DNA of 64,000 nt, taken from positions 786,169 to 850,168 of the forward strand of contig NW_008706824.1 of assembly GCF_000327385.1 (NCBI RefSeq), given 5' to 3'. Below are positions 1 through 10,549 of the stretch, piece by piece. The first letter of the stretch is position 1. Each line of letters opens with the position of its first letter. Made by a program: the position numbers and the translations under genes. The notes beneath the pieces are model-generated. The model saw only the letters and a list, made by a program, of their open reading frames with translations. It did no database searches and was not told the origin of the DNA. This DNA is from Lottia gigantea (taxonomy: Eukaryota > Mollusca > Gastropoda > Lottiidae).

Positions 1-300
1 TGCCACAATAATGGCATTGCGCCCTTTTCGTAGAGTAAAGTGATTTGGACGCTTCCTCTTTAATTTCTGCTTGTCTCTTTATCAGCTCCAGTTCCTTGGA
101 GATGAATTCGGCTTTCTTTTTCAAGGTTAATGACCAAGTGGTTTCAAGGCCTAAAGTCGTGCTGACTGTAGAGTGGACCGAACTGTAGAGGGACGCACTG
201 TCAGAGCCTCTTGAGGAGTGTGCCAGCATATCCATTCTAACCCAGAGATAGTTATCATATTGGCTATATCCCCTCACAATGGTTTCATTCTCGGCCATTT
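1..300 (-). mobile_element. Retroelement gag-like fossil fragment (uncertain)
   Basis: Read on the minus strand, this stretch encodes a hydrophilic protein start: a Met-Ala-Glu-Asn opening near 297, the motif MDMLAHSSRG, and a Lys/Glu-rich helical stretch (SKELELIKRQAEIKEE). A diverged second copy lies at 6690-6907. The charged heptad-like stretch resembles the coiled-coil start of BEL/Pao-type gag proteins, but no diagnostic gag or zinc-knuckle motif is visible, so the family is a guess. It looks like a short fossil piece cut by the window edge. Confidence 0.3.
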
Positions 301-419
301 TGTAGATTAGATATTGGTAGATAACTGGGGCTTCCGACAGGAACATAGTTAAAAAACTTCTTGTTTGATATGAGTGATCAAACTGGAGCTTTCGACAGGA
401 ACATAGGTTCAAAACATGA

Positions 420-600
420 AGTTTTACAACTTCACCAATTCCAAAATATTCATCAACATCCGTAAAGTTACATTTTGTATCCCCACTTATGGGGTTTGTT
501 CTTCTTGTGTTGTATTAGATTACGCTGCCCTTTGAAAGGGATAGTGTGTTCATCTATGGACCAGTGTTCACCAGCAGTAATCCCCTGAAAATATTTTCGT
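420..600 (-). mobile_element. piggyBac transposase remnant, copy 1
   Basis: On the minus strand a piggyBac-type DDE core can be read: SIDEHTIPFKGQ followed by HKKNKPHKWGYKM, then after a frame change FTDVDEYFGIGEVVKL. The IDE-MIPFKGR and KPHKWGYK motifs are hallmarks of piggyBac transposases (DDE_Tnp_1_7). Compared with copy 2 at 7150-7660, this copy lacks the segment with the DNWFTS-like motif, so it carries an internal deletion as well as a frame change. Its upstream side abuts a DUF7869-type fragment at about 590. It is far too short to be functional. Confidence 0.7.
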
Positions 601-1067
601 AGCTATCTGGGACTTGTTACAGCCACTAGGTGTACTTGATGACACTACATTATCAATATCCTTCAAACAAGAAACATGGGTTCTTCGAAATTTCTGTTTG
701 ATTAAACCGAAACACCAATCCGATGCAAATTTGGTATGGCCCGCTATACGGAAGTTTAAAGAAACAGTCTTGTGAAGGCCCGTGCACACTCTCCAGGCAA
801 GATACCACAATATGTAGTTATTTTTATTTTGGCCTGTACAATTGTCACAATGGAGTAGCAAATCTTGTTCCCCAAGACCATGGTGAAGATAGCTAATAAC
901 AGCATTCGCACCTTTGGTTTCGCTAGCGCCTTTGTAGACAGGCTAGCTGTTAGCACGATAGACTGTTGACAATGCTCGCAGTAGACCAACTGGATATGGG
1001 TGAACTGGATCGGTTTCTGGTATAGGCTTCTACATACTGACTTCGGACGATGGTGATATTTTCCCAA
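568..1067 (-). pseudogene. DUF7869-type transposase-like protein fragment
   Basis: The minus strand reads GANAVISYLHHGLGEQDLLL followed by HCDNCTGQNKNN, ILWYLAWRV, AGHTKFASDWCFGLIKQKF and RRTHVSCLKDIDNVV. The CDN-x-x-GQNKN motif and the GHTKF-PD-FG block are the signature of a large family (DUF7869) found in cnidarian and mollusc genomes and thought to be transposon-derived. Sequence further upstream (to about 1060) stays recognisable but contains stops. The C-terminal end runs into piggyBac sequence near 590 without a natural terminus. I infer a dead fragment. The exact transposon superfamily is not settled by what I can see. Confidence 0.6.
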
Positions 1068-1078
1068 GACAGGGAATT

Positions 1079-1312
1079 TGGAGGCAGAATACGATGTTTA
1101 ACAAATCTTCTTTATTTATACACTATTTTATACGTGGTCTATACTGGAGTTAAAGATGAGTTAAAGATGGCCTACCCAAAGTTTCTTATCCTATGTCCTT
1201 CTTCCTTGCTTGCCAAATCGTGAGTCCCCATATCTATGTTTTCGTCCTATTACTATCCTCCGACAGATGTCGCTCTGTACAAAGAAAATATTTTGAATTT
1301 CCCCCCAACATT
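1079..1312 (-). mobile_element. Possible solo LTR or LTR end (fossil)
   Basis: On the minus strand the segment starts TGTTGGGGGGAAATTC and ends CTGCCTCCA, so it has TG...CA ends. Inside are a TATA-like TATAAAATA and a downstream AATAAA before the end. These are the parts expected of a compact LTR of about 234 bp. I found no matching partner LTR and no clear target duplication, so this could be an isolated LTR or a chance resemblance. Confidence 0.3.
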
Positions 1313-1660
1313 TAAGCCGACATCTGGAGTCACCAGTCTATTTTCTGTTGTTACCAAGTACTCAATTAACAATACCCTAGATGTTAATATTATAGTAAGT
1401 CCTTATAGGTAACATTAGAGCTGTCCAGATAATTCTAGAGTATAGTAAATACTACGCGGTGACATCTTTCGTCTCCAGTCCAGACTACTTTAACAACATA
1501 CAACAATGCTACATAAGTTCCCCCTCAACCGTAGAAATTATATATCAATATGATTTTCTTGAAATATGTACAAAAAAATAATAATAATATAATAATATAC
1601 AAAAAAAAATACAAAAAACATTGGATACTACAATATTATAAATAGAAAACAAAAACACCG
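1313..1660. other. Unassigned AT-rich sequence
   Basis: No coding stretch, clean tandem repeat or recognised element was found. Two related snatches (GACATCTGGAGTC near 1318 and GTGACATCTTTCGTC near 1460) hint at remains of an LTR element. The end is a simple AAT/A-rich run at 1575-1620. Confidence 0.4.
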
Positions 1661-1663
1661 GTA

Positions 1664-1720
1664 GTGCTGGGATCTCAAAGGTTTGAGATGCTTGCACTCA
1701 ATCAGAATGCAAATGAAAAA
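1664..1720 (-). mobile_element. Short copy of the Nimb-like LINE RNase H end
   Basis: The minus strand of 1675-1712 repeats the 3' part of the LINE open reading frame at about 36,870-36,905, coding for the HILIECKHLKP motif that ends the RNase H and CCHC region. It is only a few tens of bases long. The surrounding 90-codon open frame on the + strand is a by-product and not a gene. Confidence 0.5.
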
Positions 1721-1929
1721 GAAAAAGATAGCTTGCCAGGCAAGGTAACATACGTCCACTGGCAGCTGTCAGAAATGATTAAACAGTCTTTAGTGACTAC
1801 AGGGTTGCACAATATAGCTAATAAAGTGAAACGTCAAGTCAGACACGATATTTCGGTGAAATATTATCCAATCATCGCGAAAATCGATAGGGATCATCTT
1901 CATAACAACATTGACATACAAAATGAAAA

Positions 1930-2050
1930 TCAGAAGAATCCATAAAGAACTGTAGCCTGTAGAGTGAGCACGAGCCAAATGTGAACGGACGGACGGACCG
2001 ACGGGGTGATTACAATATACGCCCATCTTACGTGTGGGCGTATAAAAAAT
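1930..2050 (+). repeat. Dispersed SINE/MITE-like repeat end
   Basis: The segment contains GGACGGACGGACCGACGG, then AATATACGCCCATCTT and GTGGGCGTATAAAA, an imperfect palindrome (ATACGCCCA...TGGGCGTAT). The same block appears at 30,220-30,285. Many molluscan short dispersed repeats end in this way. The 5' limit cannot be fixed. Confidence 0.5.
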
Positions 2051-2502
2051 GTCACTATATTGTCTTATTGCTGAAAAAAAAAATATTAAACACACATGAT
2101 GACTTCCGCGTTCATCACTTATTTACAAGCAATAAATGTAGCACACATGATGATGGCCGATCAACACTTATTTCCAATAATGAATTCGCACACATTACCT
2201 TTACTGGATTTAGCACACGTGATGGGACGTTGGGTGCGGTTTAAGAGGTGGTATCTTAATGGCCAAAGTCAACGAAAATAAAAACCCATCCGTGCATAGC
2301 CCATCCCCGGCAAATGTTTAAAATAAACAAATCGGTCCGATTGCGAGTTTGGAATGTTGTCACATAGTCACGCTTCATTTGCTTAAAAATCGATTATGTT
2401 GACAGTTTAGACAGAATTACGTCCCCTTTTTGTTACGTCATGAGAGCCATTCGAGAAACCGCGCGAAATTTACTGAGGCCTACTACTTGACTAGATCTAG
2501 GT

Positions 2503-2670
2503 CATGGCTCATTTCATCGATAGTAGTGATAGTGAGGGCGAAATTCCAGAGGTAGATTTGTCAATACGAATTCATTCCTATATGTACGAGCCTGTACGAG
2601 AAAATCTGCAAAGGGAATGTGACGATTCTTCTAGCTCTAGATCGTCTGAAGACACGGACGAGGAAGCGTA
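2503..2670 (+). CDS. Short acidic open reading frame, P2X7-ballast-type N-terminus
   Basis: A 55-residue frame with start and stop: MAHFIDSSDSEGEIPE, then the motif HSYMYEPV, then a Ser-rich acidic end (DDSSSSRSSEDTDEEA). In molluscs and cnidarians, a family of proteins with a P2X7-type intracellular domain and transposase-linked relatives begins with an acidic segment containing an I-x-PY-x-(Y/F)EP motif, which this resembles. No CxC-type zinc cluster follows, so this is either a truncated copy or a first exon. A diverging transposase remnant lies on the other strand at 2790-3560. The assignment rests on a short motif. Confidence 0.35.
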
Positions 2671-2789
2671 ACAAGACGAAAGTGAAAGTATTTGGAAGGC
2701 TATAAAATATTGTTTATTTATTGATTCATTATTATTCTAAAGTCTCTGTACATTTTATTTTTTCAATTTCAAACCAAAAGCCACCAGGT

Positions 2790-3560
2790 AAATACGAAAG
2801 GAAAGTGAAAGTAGACTTGGAATTATTGGGCTCTACTCTAGCAACATGCCAGCAGTCAAACCAGTGAGTGATATTGTCTCCCGCATGTACTTTTTAATCT
2901 GGCTATGTCTGTCTGTGACCAGGTGTGAAATTTCTAATTGTTCTTCAGATATTTTGACTAAACTTCAAGCCCTCCAATTCCATGGCAGAGGGGTTTTTAA
3001 CTTCATTTTTCTAAAATAAAAAAGAAGAAGAACTACATGTATTTAAGTTACAAAAAAGAATTAACACAATAAATATAAATATGATACCAGATACAGGATA
3101 AGTCACTAAATGTAACTGTCAATAAGATAATATCTCACTAGATTAAATAAGAAAAAACCTTCTTTAATTATTAATAATATTATATTCTTAAATCAATTGA
3201 TCTTACCTGAACAAGTTGAGTATCAAGGATCTTGTTGGTCCTTAAGTCCATCAAGTGTAGGACAAGTACTTGGCGGTGTGTCCTGGCGAACAACAGTGCC
3301 CATCTCCACCCGGTCTCAATGGTTCACCAGCTGACCAGCATAATCAAACAATCTTGCCTGGCTGCTTTCCCAGACTTCATTAATGGTAGGTACTAGGTAC
3401 AAACTCTGAATGTTCATGAAAGTCGATATGCTAAACATTTGTATTGGCACAACCCTTTTTACAGAGCTGCCTACAACAAACTTGGAAATTTCGCACAGAC
3501 ACCCACATGAAGTGCATTTCCTTAAGAGATTGTCGGAACAGGATTCAAAAACAATGTAGA
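2790..3560 (-). pseudogene. Broken transposase with GDGxxxSPGHxAKY motif
   Basis: Three minus-strand frames together show the family pattern: VPIQMFSISTFMNIQ and VWESSQARLFDYAGQLV, then GDGHCCSPGHTAKYLSYT, then LMDLRTNKILDTQLVQV, and near 2950-2840 NAMELEG, VTDRHSQIKKYMRE and NITHWFDCWHVAR. Related proteins have GDGRCDSPGHxAKY, TDRHxxIxKxxR and HQFDVWHxxK in this order and are widespread transposase-like genes in aquatic invertebrates and fish. I count at least three frame changes, and the first Asp position is altered (HC instead of RCD). Relatives occur at 15,765-16,115, 29,520-30,390 and 33,605-34,140. Confidence 0.6.
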
Positions 3561-3770
3561 TAGTTGTATTTCTCTTTCTAACAGACCGCGATGGTTCTGG
3601 TGACGTAACTCGTAAAGGGACATAATTGTTGTATATACAAAATAACTCACGACACAGGTAAACGTTTCAGTCACTTACTATCTTACTGTCTTACTGTAAG
3701 CCGGTCTTTTATTAAGCTTGTAGACTTCTTGACCACCATATAAGAGTCTAAAAGATTCACGTACTATCGT
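3561..3770. other. Unassigned spacer
   Basis: No gene was seen. ACTCACGA near 3647 and TCGTGAGT near 3765 form a small inverted pair around the spacer, which may mark the end of an unrecognised element. Confidence 0.3.
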
Positions 3771-3835
3771 GAGTTACGAATGTCATATGGAGTGCGCATT
3801 TTTATACATGTAATTAATTGTGTTCGTTTCACAGG

Positions 3836-5216
3836 TTATAGTCTATAGATTAAATTTTTCAGGGTCGTTTTCAAGTTTAGTTTAGATTTAAAGTTGTTTA
3901 AAGATTTTGAATTGACCACATAGCTAGGTAATGAGTTCCAACTGTCAATGGCACGAACTGAAAAGTAGTTTTTTCTGACATCCAATCTTGTGTGTGGCTT
4001 GTTCAGTTTAAGATTATGGCCTCTGGTGTTACTGTAGGTTGATATCGAGAACATGTTTTTGTCTACCAGCGTATCTATGTTGTTTAAAAATCTGTATATC
4101 TGGATAACATCAGCGCGTTTTCTTCTGTATTTAAGAGTGGGTAAACCTAGAGCTTTGAGTCTTTCAGGGTAGGTAAGATCTCAAGTGGGGAAGTATCTTT
4201 GTCGCTCTTCGTTGGACATTTTCAACAGATAGGCTGTCTTTTTTTAACATTGGGCACCAAACTGTTGCAGCATATCCCAGATGTGGTCTGATTAGGCTTT
4301 TGTACAGGGGCAAAAACATATCTTTGTCCATGTTAATGAAGGTTCTTCTTGTCAGTCCTATTAACCTGTTAGCTTTCTTTACACAATGAGATACATGTTC
4401 ACTGAATTTAAGAGTGTTGTCTATTGTGATACCAAGGTCCTTTTCTGTACTGTCTTGATGTAGTGGTTCAAATATGGTATTGTTTTTCATGTGGTATTGG
4501 TGTCTTGAATTATTATATCCAAAATGGATTGATTTGCATTTGTCGATGTTAAATTGCATTTGCCAGGTTTCTGTCCATTCAACCAAATTGTCTAAATCAT
4601 CTTGTAATTGCTCTCTATCGTGTATTGTCAGACTAGGGCCAAATAGTTTGGTATCGTCAGCAAACAGTTTCACAAAGGATCTAACAGCACTGGGGATGTC
4701 GTTGATAAAGATGAGAAAAAATACTGGACCAAGGACACTACCTTGTGGTACTCCACTTTCAACACTTGACCAGGTAGATGCTACGTTGTTTAAAACTACA
4801 CGTTGTTTTCTATTGCTTAGAAAGTTTTCAATCCATTTAATGAGGTTTCCTCCTATACCTATCTTCTGTAGTTTCATCAATAATCGTTGGTGCGGTACTT
4901 TGTCGAAAGCTTTAGAAAAGTCTAAATATATCACGTCTGTAGGTGTTTGTTTGTCCATGGCATCAGTTAAATAGTCTAGGAATTCTAGTAACTGTGTTGT
5001 AGTAGATCGGCCTCTTCTAAAACCATACTGTTCATCACAAAGAAGATTGTTGTTCTCTAGATGTTCCATAAGTTTGTCCTTTACTATCGATTCCAAAGTC
5101 TTGACAATCAAACTGGTGAGGCTAATTGGTCTGTAATTTGATGCAAATTTTTTATCACCTTTTTTAAAGATTGGGGTTATGTTTCCACTTGTATCTGTTC
5201 CCGAGGCCGAAATCAC
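3836..5216 (-). mobile_element. 5'-truncated CR1/jockey-like LINE reverse transcriptase
   Basis: A long minus-strand frame (5216 to 4164) encodes a non-LTR reverse transcriptase: NYRPISLTSLIVKTLESI, GFRRGRSTTTQLLEFL, VIYLDFSKAFDKVPH, SGVPQGSVLGPVFFLIF and FADDTKLF (catalytic ADD). The thumb region runs to VQRRAT. One frameshift near 4180 moves the C-terminal part to another frame (LTYPERLKALGLPTLKYRRK, to 3836). That part ends with the usual TRGHNLKL and WNSLPSYVV motifs. The endonuclease is missing, so the copy is 5' truncated at about 5216. Only one frameshift in 1.4 kb indicates a fairly recent insertion. The clade call comes from motif style. Confidence 0.85.
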
Positions 5217-5324
5217 GAAAATAAAAGAAACGATGCTTTAAGATGGTATTTTATCTATTTAATCATCACACATAGACAGATTTCAAAGAAAGTATTCATA
5301 TTGACCTTTAAGTAATCAGCTCAA

Positions 5325-5862
5325 TGGTACGGGTAAACATGGGTGTTGTGGTATCGTCTTGTTCAGGTGCGTAGATGTGGTTTCGTATTGGTAATCGAGG
5401 TGGAATAGTTTCTGTAGCAGATCTCTGTTGTTTTTTAGGTACTGGTACGACTACAGAATGGCTCGTACATGTTTGAGCGTTATTGATGGTCCACTGAGTT
5501 CTTGGCCGTTGCCTTACTGTTTGTTTGTCTTGACAATCTTACTTGTATGTGTCATTTAAGATGTAATTGCAGTTGCACTTATTTTTCGAGCAGTAGGACA
5601 TCTTTTTCCGAGCAGTGTGACATCTCTTACATAGAAAGGCGTATATCATAATAGTTTCAGCATCAAGAGCCTTTAAACACTAACCTTCTTTAGCGGCATT
5701 GCATTTACAAGAGAAATCTGTTGTTCTCTCCATCTCCTCATTTCTATCTGAGTTGAGAAATAAATATGGATTTGCAACATTCTGAAGCAATTCTGACAAT
5801 TCATCATCAGCGTCTTCATCACCGCCATTATCGACATTTTCATTCACTTTAGGAAGGATCAT
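5325..5862 (-). pseudogene. Acidic and cysteine-rich coding remnant, unrecognised
   Basis: The minus strand begins MILPKVNENVDNGGDEDADD and LSELLQNVANPYLFLNSD, then FSCKCNAAKEG. After one stop the same frame continues with FLCKRCHTARKKMSYC and SKNKCNCNY, and after a second stop with a Thr/Pro-rich part ending at about 5325. The spaced cysteines (CKC, CKRC, YC, KCNCNY) suggest a zinc-binding segment such as those at the C-terminus of transposon or integrase-derived host proteins. I do not recognise the family. The start lies directly beside a LINE fragment at 5868. Confidence 0.35.
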
Positions 5863-5867
5863 ATCTG

Positions 5868-6215
5868 CTCAAGCGAGAGCCTCAACCAGTCTGTGAGCAC
5901 TAACAGGTTTGTCTGACAGTGAAAAACATTCTGATTGAGTGTAAGCATCTAAAACCTATACGATCACAGCTGGATCTTTATTTCAGCTTTTAGCGCAACC
6001 TTCTATATATCAGAAGGTTGTCGTATTTTTGAAACAAATAAATTTTTATTTTAAATTTTAAATAGATTAGTCATTGTTTGTTTTAAATATTTTGTTTGTT
6101 TTTAATACCACCATGTGGTGTATTACCTGTGATATTGTTTTTAGTGTTGTGTTTTGAAGTCATTGAGTCATTTTTTCTGTGAGATTTTCAGTTCCGAGTA
6201 ATTGATCATGGCAGT
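5868..6215 (+). mobile_element. Nimb-like LINE 3' fragment (RNase H end and 3' UTR)
   Basis: Bases 5868-5960 match 36,819-36,912 closely and encode the same KREPQPVCEH and ILIECKHLKP segment, with small deletions. The part to 6215 carries the 3'-UTR motif TACCACCATGTGGTGTATTA, which occurs again at 6385 and, diverged, near 37,445. It is a dead fragment interrupted by a DIRS piece at 6216. Confidence 0.65.
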
Positions 6216-6345
6216 CCAGACATATTGATGTCATCTCATGCTAGCAATCCTGGATGGGGTGCTTCTTGTGAGGGCAAACACATGGGCGGCCGGTAGAATT
6301 CTTTGGAGTCTGGTCACATAAATTATTTGGAACTGCTTGTCTGTT
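6216..6345 (+). mobile_element. DIRS retrotransposon fossil fragment
   Basis: These bases match 11,308-11,440 of the larger DIRS fossil almost base for base and fall in its RNase H domain. The piece is about 130 bp, broken, and lies between two stretches of LINE 3' UTR. Confidence 0.7.
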
Positions 6346-6605
6346 TTTTTGTTGATTTTAATATTCAGTTTGTTTTTAATACCACCATGTGGTGTATGAC
6401 CTGTGATTCAGTTTTTATTTATGTTTTTTGAAGTCAATGAGTGATTTCTTTTTCTTGTTTTGTTCTGAGATATTGTTTTTTGTTATATATTGTTTATTGT
6501 TTTAGTTTAGTTTTATGACATGATATTTACACCTTGTTCTGGAGCTATATAGCCCGTTTGGTGCTGATGCTCCTTAATGCATTTCATTTCATTTAAATGT
6601 GGGAT
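6346..6605 (+). mobile_element. LINE 3' UTR and (CATTT)n tail
   Basis: A second copy of TACCACCATGTGGTGTATGA is followed by GGAGCTATATAGCCCG, GGTGCTGATGCTCCTTAA and a short CATTT repeat tail. The same tail ends the LINE copies at 33,604 and 37,605 and occurs in short form at 11,199-11,222, 12,023-12,060 and 39,466-39,505. It therefore marks the 3' terminus of the Nimb-like LINE or of a SINE sharing its tail. Confidence 0.65.
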
Positions 6606-6689
6606 TGAGGTTAATGTCATGAAGAGCTCTATAGCAGTTAACTCTCTTTGATATCTTAGTAGGTCTAATTATGCCACAATAATAGCATT

Positions 6690-6907
6690 GCCTCTCTTCG
6701 TAGAGGCTTGTTGGAGACGAATTACGCTCTCTTTTTCAAGGCTAAGGACCTAGCGGTTTTAAGTGCCAAAGTCGTTCTGACTGTAGAGACGACTGAAGGA
6801 CCTCTTGAGTAGTGTGCCAGCATATCCATTCCAACCCAGAGATTGTTATCGAAGTCCACATCCTCATATTGGCTATATCCTGTAGCATAGGTTAGATTCC
6901 TAGCCAT
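6690..6907 (-). mobile_element. Retroelement gag-like fossil fragment, copy 2
   Basis: The minus-strand frame opens MARNLTYATGYSQYEDVDFD and shares WVGMDMLAHYSRG with the fragment at 1-300. It lies downstream of piggyBac sequence in the same order as copy 1, so both blocks descend from one composite ancestor. The family is uncertain. Confidence 0.3.
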
Positions 6908-7149
6908 TCTGTAAACAGGAACAATGTTCTTGGCGATTAAACTTGAGCTTCCGACAGGAACGTAGATTTAAAAAAGAACTGAAAGTTTGATAATGATAAT
7001 CAAACTGGAGCTTACGACAAGCGGCTGACATTAACATGCTTCTCCTTAGACTTGCACTATTTTAGTTGAATTCATTTAGGAAGAAACCAGAGTGACAGCT
7101 TTATTATCATACCATCTGCGGTATTCATATTGGTTTCTAGCTTGTAGTC

Positions 7150-7660
7150 TACAGATCCACATCCCGTTTTTTTTCTCAGCTTTTTCACCTTGTGAAAGGA
7201 CAGACCTTCAGTCTATAAGCTATTCAATGCAGCTATGAGTTCGATACTGGGGAACCAATAAGTTGGTGCAATGCTGCTACTAATTTGATACTGGCGAACC
7301 AGTTTTCAAAGAAAATCGTGTAATTTGTATACTCCATGCCCTGTGTTAAACGTAGCACTTCTTTACCACCAATTCCAACATATTCGTCAGCATCCGTAAG
7401 GTACCTTCGTAGAGCTCAGTTATCAACGATGACCAAGCGAGTGAACATTTTGTATCCCCACTTATAGGGCTTGTTCTTCTTTAATTGTTTAAAGTCGTCC
7501 CTTGAAAGAGATAGTTTGTTCATCTATAGACCGATGTTCATCAGTAGTAATCCCCTGACAATGTTATTGCAAATGATCTAGAAGTGGTCGAATTGTTAGA
7601 CCTGTCATATTCGGTAAATCCATAGGTACAGTCTTGGCATTCTCCTTGAATTGCACGTTA
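7150..7660 (-). mobile_element. piggyBac transposase remnant, copy 2
   Basis: Minus-strand frames show, in piggyBac order, GLTIRPLLDHLQ, GITTDEHRSIDEQTISFKGR, KNKPYKWGYKMF, LTDADEYVGIGGKEVLRLTQ, YTIFFENWFASIKL (the DNFFTS block) and later a WYDNKAVTLVSS-like segment around 7100-7140. Catalytic residues sit in IDE and the EN of FFENWF, where the usual Asp has become Glu. At least three frame changes and several stops are visible, so it is dead. It is more complete than copy 1 at 420-600. Confidence 0.75.
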
Positions 7661-7769
7661 TAACAAGCTCAAACCGCGTGGATTGTTAACTTTGCGTGGA
7701 TTCTTTGGGTACCCAATTTTCCTGGTCTGTTCGATTCCAGTGTTGAAAATTGCTCTTTTCCTTTGTGAA

Positions 7770-7880
7770 TGCTGGATTATTAACCTCTGCACAATGAAGC
7801 CCAACAATTTCCTCAATATTAAAACCCATGTCTGCTAACACTAAGTCACCTGGCAATAATAATTGTCTAAAACAAATCTG
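7770..7880 (-). mobile_element. DDE_Tnp_4-type transposase fragment
   Basis: The minus strand reads [19 protein letters not shown], then [22 protein letters not shown]-x-x-LAD-x-GF and the PAFTKGKSQL block are typical of the DDE_Tnp_4 superfamily. In relatives the Asp of LADRGF is catalytic; here the Arg after it is Met. Only about 37 codons survive, next to the piggyBac remnant. Confidence 0.65.
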
Positions 7881-8540
7881 GATTTATCCTATCATAGAGA
7901 TCAAACTAGTTACCTGGAAGGAAATAAATACAAATAAATGAATTGATAACAAATTCTAATTAATCAAAGCTATTTGTTTAACGTCCGTTATTTTTTGGTT
8001 TTGCTTAAAAAAAAATATTTTATAAAATCTTATACTGGGTGTGACCTAAGAATTTAAAAAGTTTAAGGGACGTAACTGATGAAGATACAATTCTCCAATT
8101 TCAATGCTCAAGGGAGGAAACTGATCACAATAATTGTTATATTATATGCCATCAAAGGATCAGAAGAGTACGCATACGCTGTCTGGAACCACACCTGGCA
8201 TTGCTTCCAAACACTACATTTAAAATAGGGAGGCATGAAAAAAAAATAGAGCTATGTAAAATTATAAAATCATCTGGTCGAAACCAGACATGTTAATGTG
8301 ATGACAAGTTGAAACATGACCATTACATAGATATCTTATATTTTGCAACCAGTTCATGACAGCGGGTGCAAAATCTCCCAAGGGAAGCCTTTAGTCGACT
8401 TAGCAAACATCCCTGCCTCGAGTAGGCCAGGGCACAATATTGTCTGGTTACTTACAAATATTCACAGCACCTAATATAAATAGTCTTGACATTTCTGTTC
8501 CTGAGCAGCTTTAAGCGCAAAATCCTTCTCTTTCTGAAAT
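7881..8540. other. Unassigned AT-rich sequence upstream of the FLYWCH exon
   Basis: No gene was seen. CAAGGGAGGAAACTG at 8110 resembles a short block common in molluscan dispersed repeats (compare CAAGGGAGGTAA near 26,420 and 26,632). This may be the intron or flank of the FLYWCH-type gene. Confidence 0.4.
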
Positions 8541-8765
8541 TCGAAATTATAGCCGGGGCTTCACAACGCCAGAAGAATTCATTGGTTGACAATAAAGGGT
8601 ATTCGTATACTTGTACGCGACAACGTGGTAAAACCACTTACTGGAGATGCAGTGTCAGGGGGAAAGAAAATGTATGTCCAGCGACGGTTAATGAACAATC
8701 TGGGCCCGGTTGTTCAACTTGTCGTTATTTTAACTATGCTGTTATATTTAACCACTGGTTAGAAG

Positions 8766-8903
8766 GAACTAGAAAGGCAAGACAAAGAGAATATTAAATT
8801 GGACCTACAGATAAGTTTACTAAGAAAACTGACAGATGTTCCTCAACCTAACAATCCACTAGGCACACCAACTATCAACTCATTGTTTGCCTCCATGTTT
8901 TAA
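8766..8903 (+). pseudogene. C-terminal remnant of the Harbinger Myb/SANT-like protein
   Basis: The frame ELERQDKENIKLDLQISLLR continues to a stop at 8901-8903 and ends PTINSLFASMF. An ERQ-x-E-x-IKL-x-LQI-x-LL-(R/K)KL pattern closes many Myb/SANT-like (MSANTD-type) accessory proteins of Harbinger elements, which help bring the transposase to the ends. The DNA-binding N-terminal part is missing: the left terminal repeat begins only about 65 bases upstream, so a deletion has removed it. Confidence 0.5.
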
Positions 8904-9333
8904 GAAATGTTTGATATATGCTGTGAGATCACTTATATATTATATTTTATGTTCCTATTAGCCAACTTTCAATATCCCTACCTCCAATCACATCTCATTT
9001 TCTTCAGAAACCAGAAATTTTAAGTGAAATTTTAGCCCCCAAATCCATGTGTTGCCATAGTAATTCGTGTTTGAAAATGAAAAATATGACTCTTATTTTA
9101 AGTACACTACGCATTGTTGTTAAAAATATTTAAGAATGAAGATCATTCCAGCTTAATTCAAGGATAGAATTATATATCAATAGACATCAGGATACAATTC
9201 TCACATAGTGATCTTGATTGAGATACAAAAATATCCTTGAAAGTTAAAATATCCTGTGAAGTATGTTGGCGATTCAGTGTAACTTCAGAAAAGCTGAATA
9301 TAAATTAAGTAAACAAACTTAGATATATTTATT

Positions 9334-10549
9334 TCACCCAAAATACGTTCTGGTTATGTTCCTCCTTGTAGCTCTACCATCTTGGGCACCATCAAAGACA
9401 GGCACTCGAACAGCATTCTGTTCACCCTGATCCTCATCATTGTCATCATCAATCAGGGGCTCTCTCAGCATAATGGCAATGTTATGCAGCACAGCACAGG
9501 CACATATCACCCGACAAACTTTTTCAGGTTTCATTCTCATCTGGAAGAGAGTTTTTTACAATTGATACATGTAAAAAAATATATTTGTCAAGCAAAGAGG
9601 GATAAATTGAATCATTTTTGTCAAAACCACAAACAGTAAAAAAAAAGTATTTACATTTAGCTCGCAAATGACCAGGCCTACTGCTATACAAATACCAGTA
9701 GTGGGCATCTTAGTAACTGGTCAATTGAATTTTATATTTTCTGGCAAGGATGGAAGGATATTTATACTTTAAAATAATGTTTACCTCTGAATGTAATAAA
9801 TGAAATCTCCGTTTCAAAATGCCGAAACTTCTCTCAATAGCCGATCTGGTGGATCCATGGGATCTGTTATATCTGATTTGGCTTGGCTCTTGAAGATTAT
9901 GGTATGGTGTCATGAGAAATGGACGGCAATCATATCCACTGTCTCCCAACAGGATGCCATCTAACAGCCCTCTCTGATGGTTCTCTAGGTGGTCACACAC
10001 ATTTGAAGTATTGAATATATGCGAGTCATGCACGGATCCAGGCCAGTTTGCATTGATGTTGGTAAAATTTCCTCGCTTGGTCCCTGAATTCTAACATGTG
10101 TGCAGTCAATGCATCCGATAACATTTGGAAAGTGTCCATGCCCATAAAATCCATCTTTCACAGCATTCTTTTCTTCGTTTGTAGTCATGTTTCTTGGAAA
10201 CAAGGGCATTGGTGACATCCTTAATTATCCTAGAAATTGTACTTTTATCAAAGCCCAGGGTATCCCCCACCACCTGCAGAAATGAACCACTTGCATAAAA
10301 TATAAGTGCAATGAGGACCTGCTGTTCGACTGTCAGAGCTGTCTCCTTTTTGGTTGAACGTTGCAGGTCATCCTTCAAAAGGTTGGTAAGGAAGTCAATG
10401 CCTGCTCTGCCAAATCTGTATCGGGTCTGCAGCTCACGGTTATCCAAATTCACAAGATTTGACCCTCTAAAAACCCTCTGCTTTCTGTTGACTGTCTGTG
10501 GCATATGGAAAAGAACCATTCTGGCAGCCATCTTGAATCTTTTAACCAT
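9334..10549 (-). pseudogene. HARBI1-like Harbinger transposase, frameshifted
   Basis: The minus strand starts [20 protein letters not shown] at 10,549. It shows an HTH segment ([20 protein letters not shown]), the first catalytic Asp in [18 protein letters not shown], the second in LLDGILLGDSGYDCRPF, the catalytic Glu in STRSAIERSFGILKRRF, and the C-terminal VICACAVLHNIA block. An intron fits well between 9784 (donor GTAAAC) and 9541 (acceptor TTCCAG), as in HARBI1 relatives. Frame changes near 10,180 and near 10,050, the latter with loss of about 15 residues before the [11 protein letters not shown] motif, make it a pseudogene. All three catalytic residues remain. Confidence 0.8.

Noticed and set aside
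4474-4974. 166-codon + strand open frame
   Set aside because: Antisense of the LINE reverse transcriptase; it has no features of its own.
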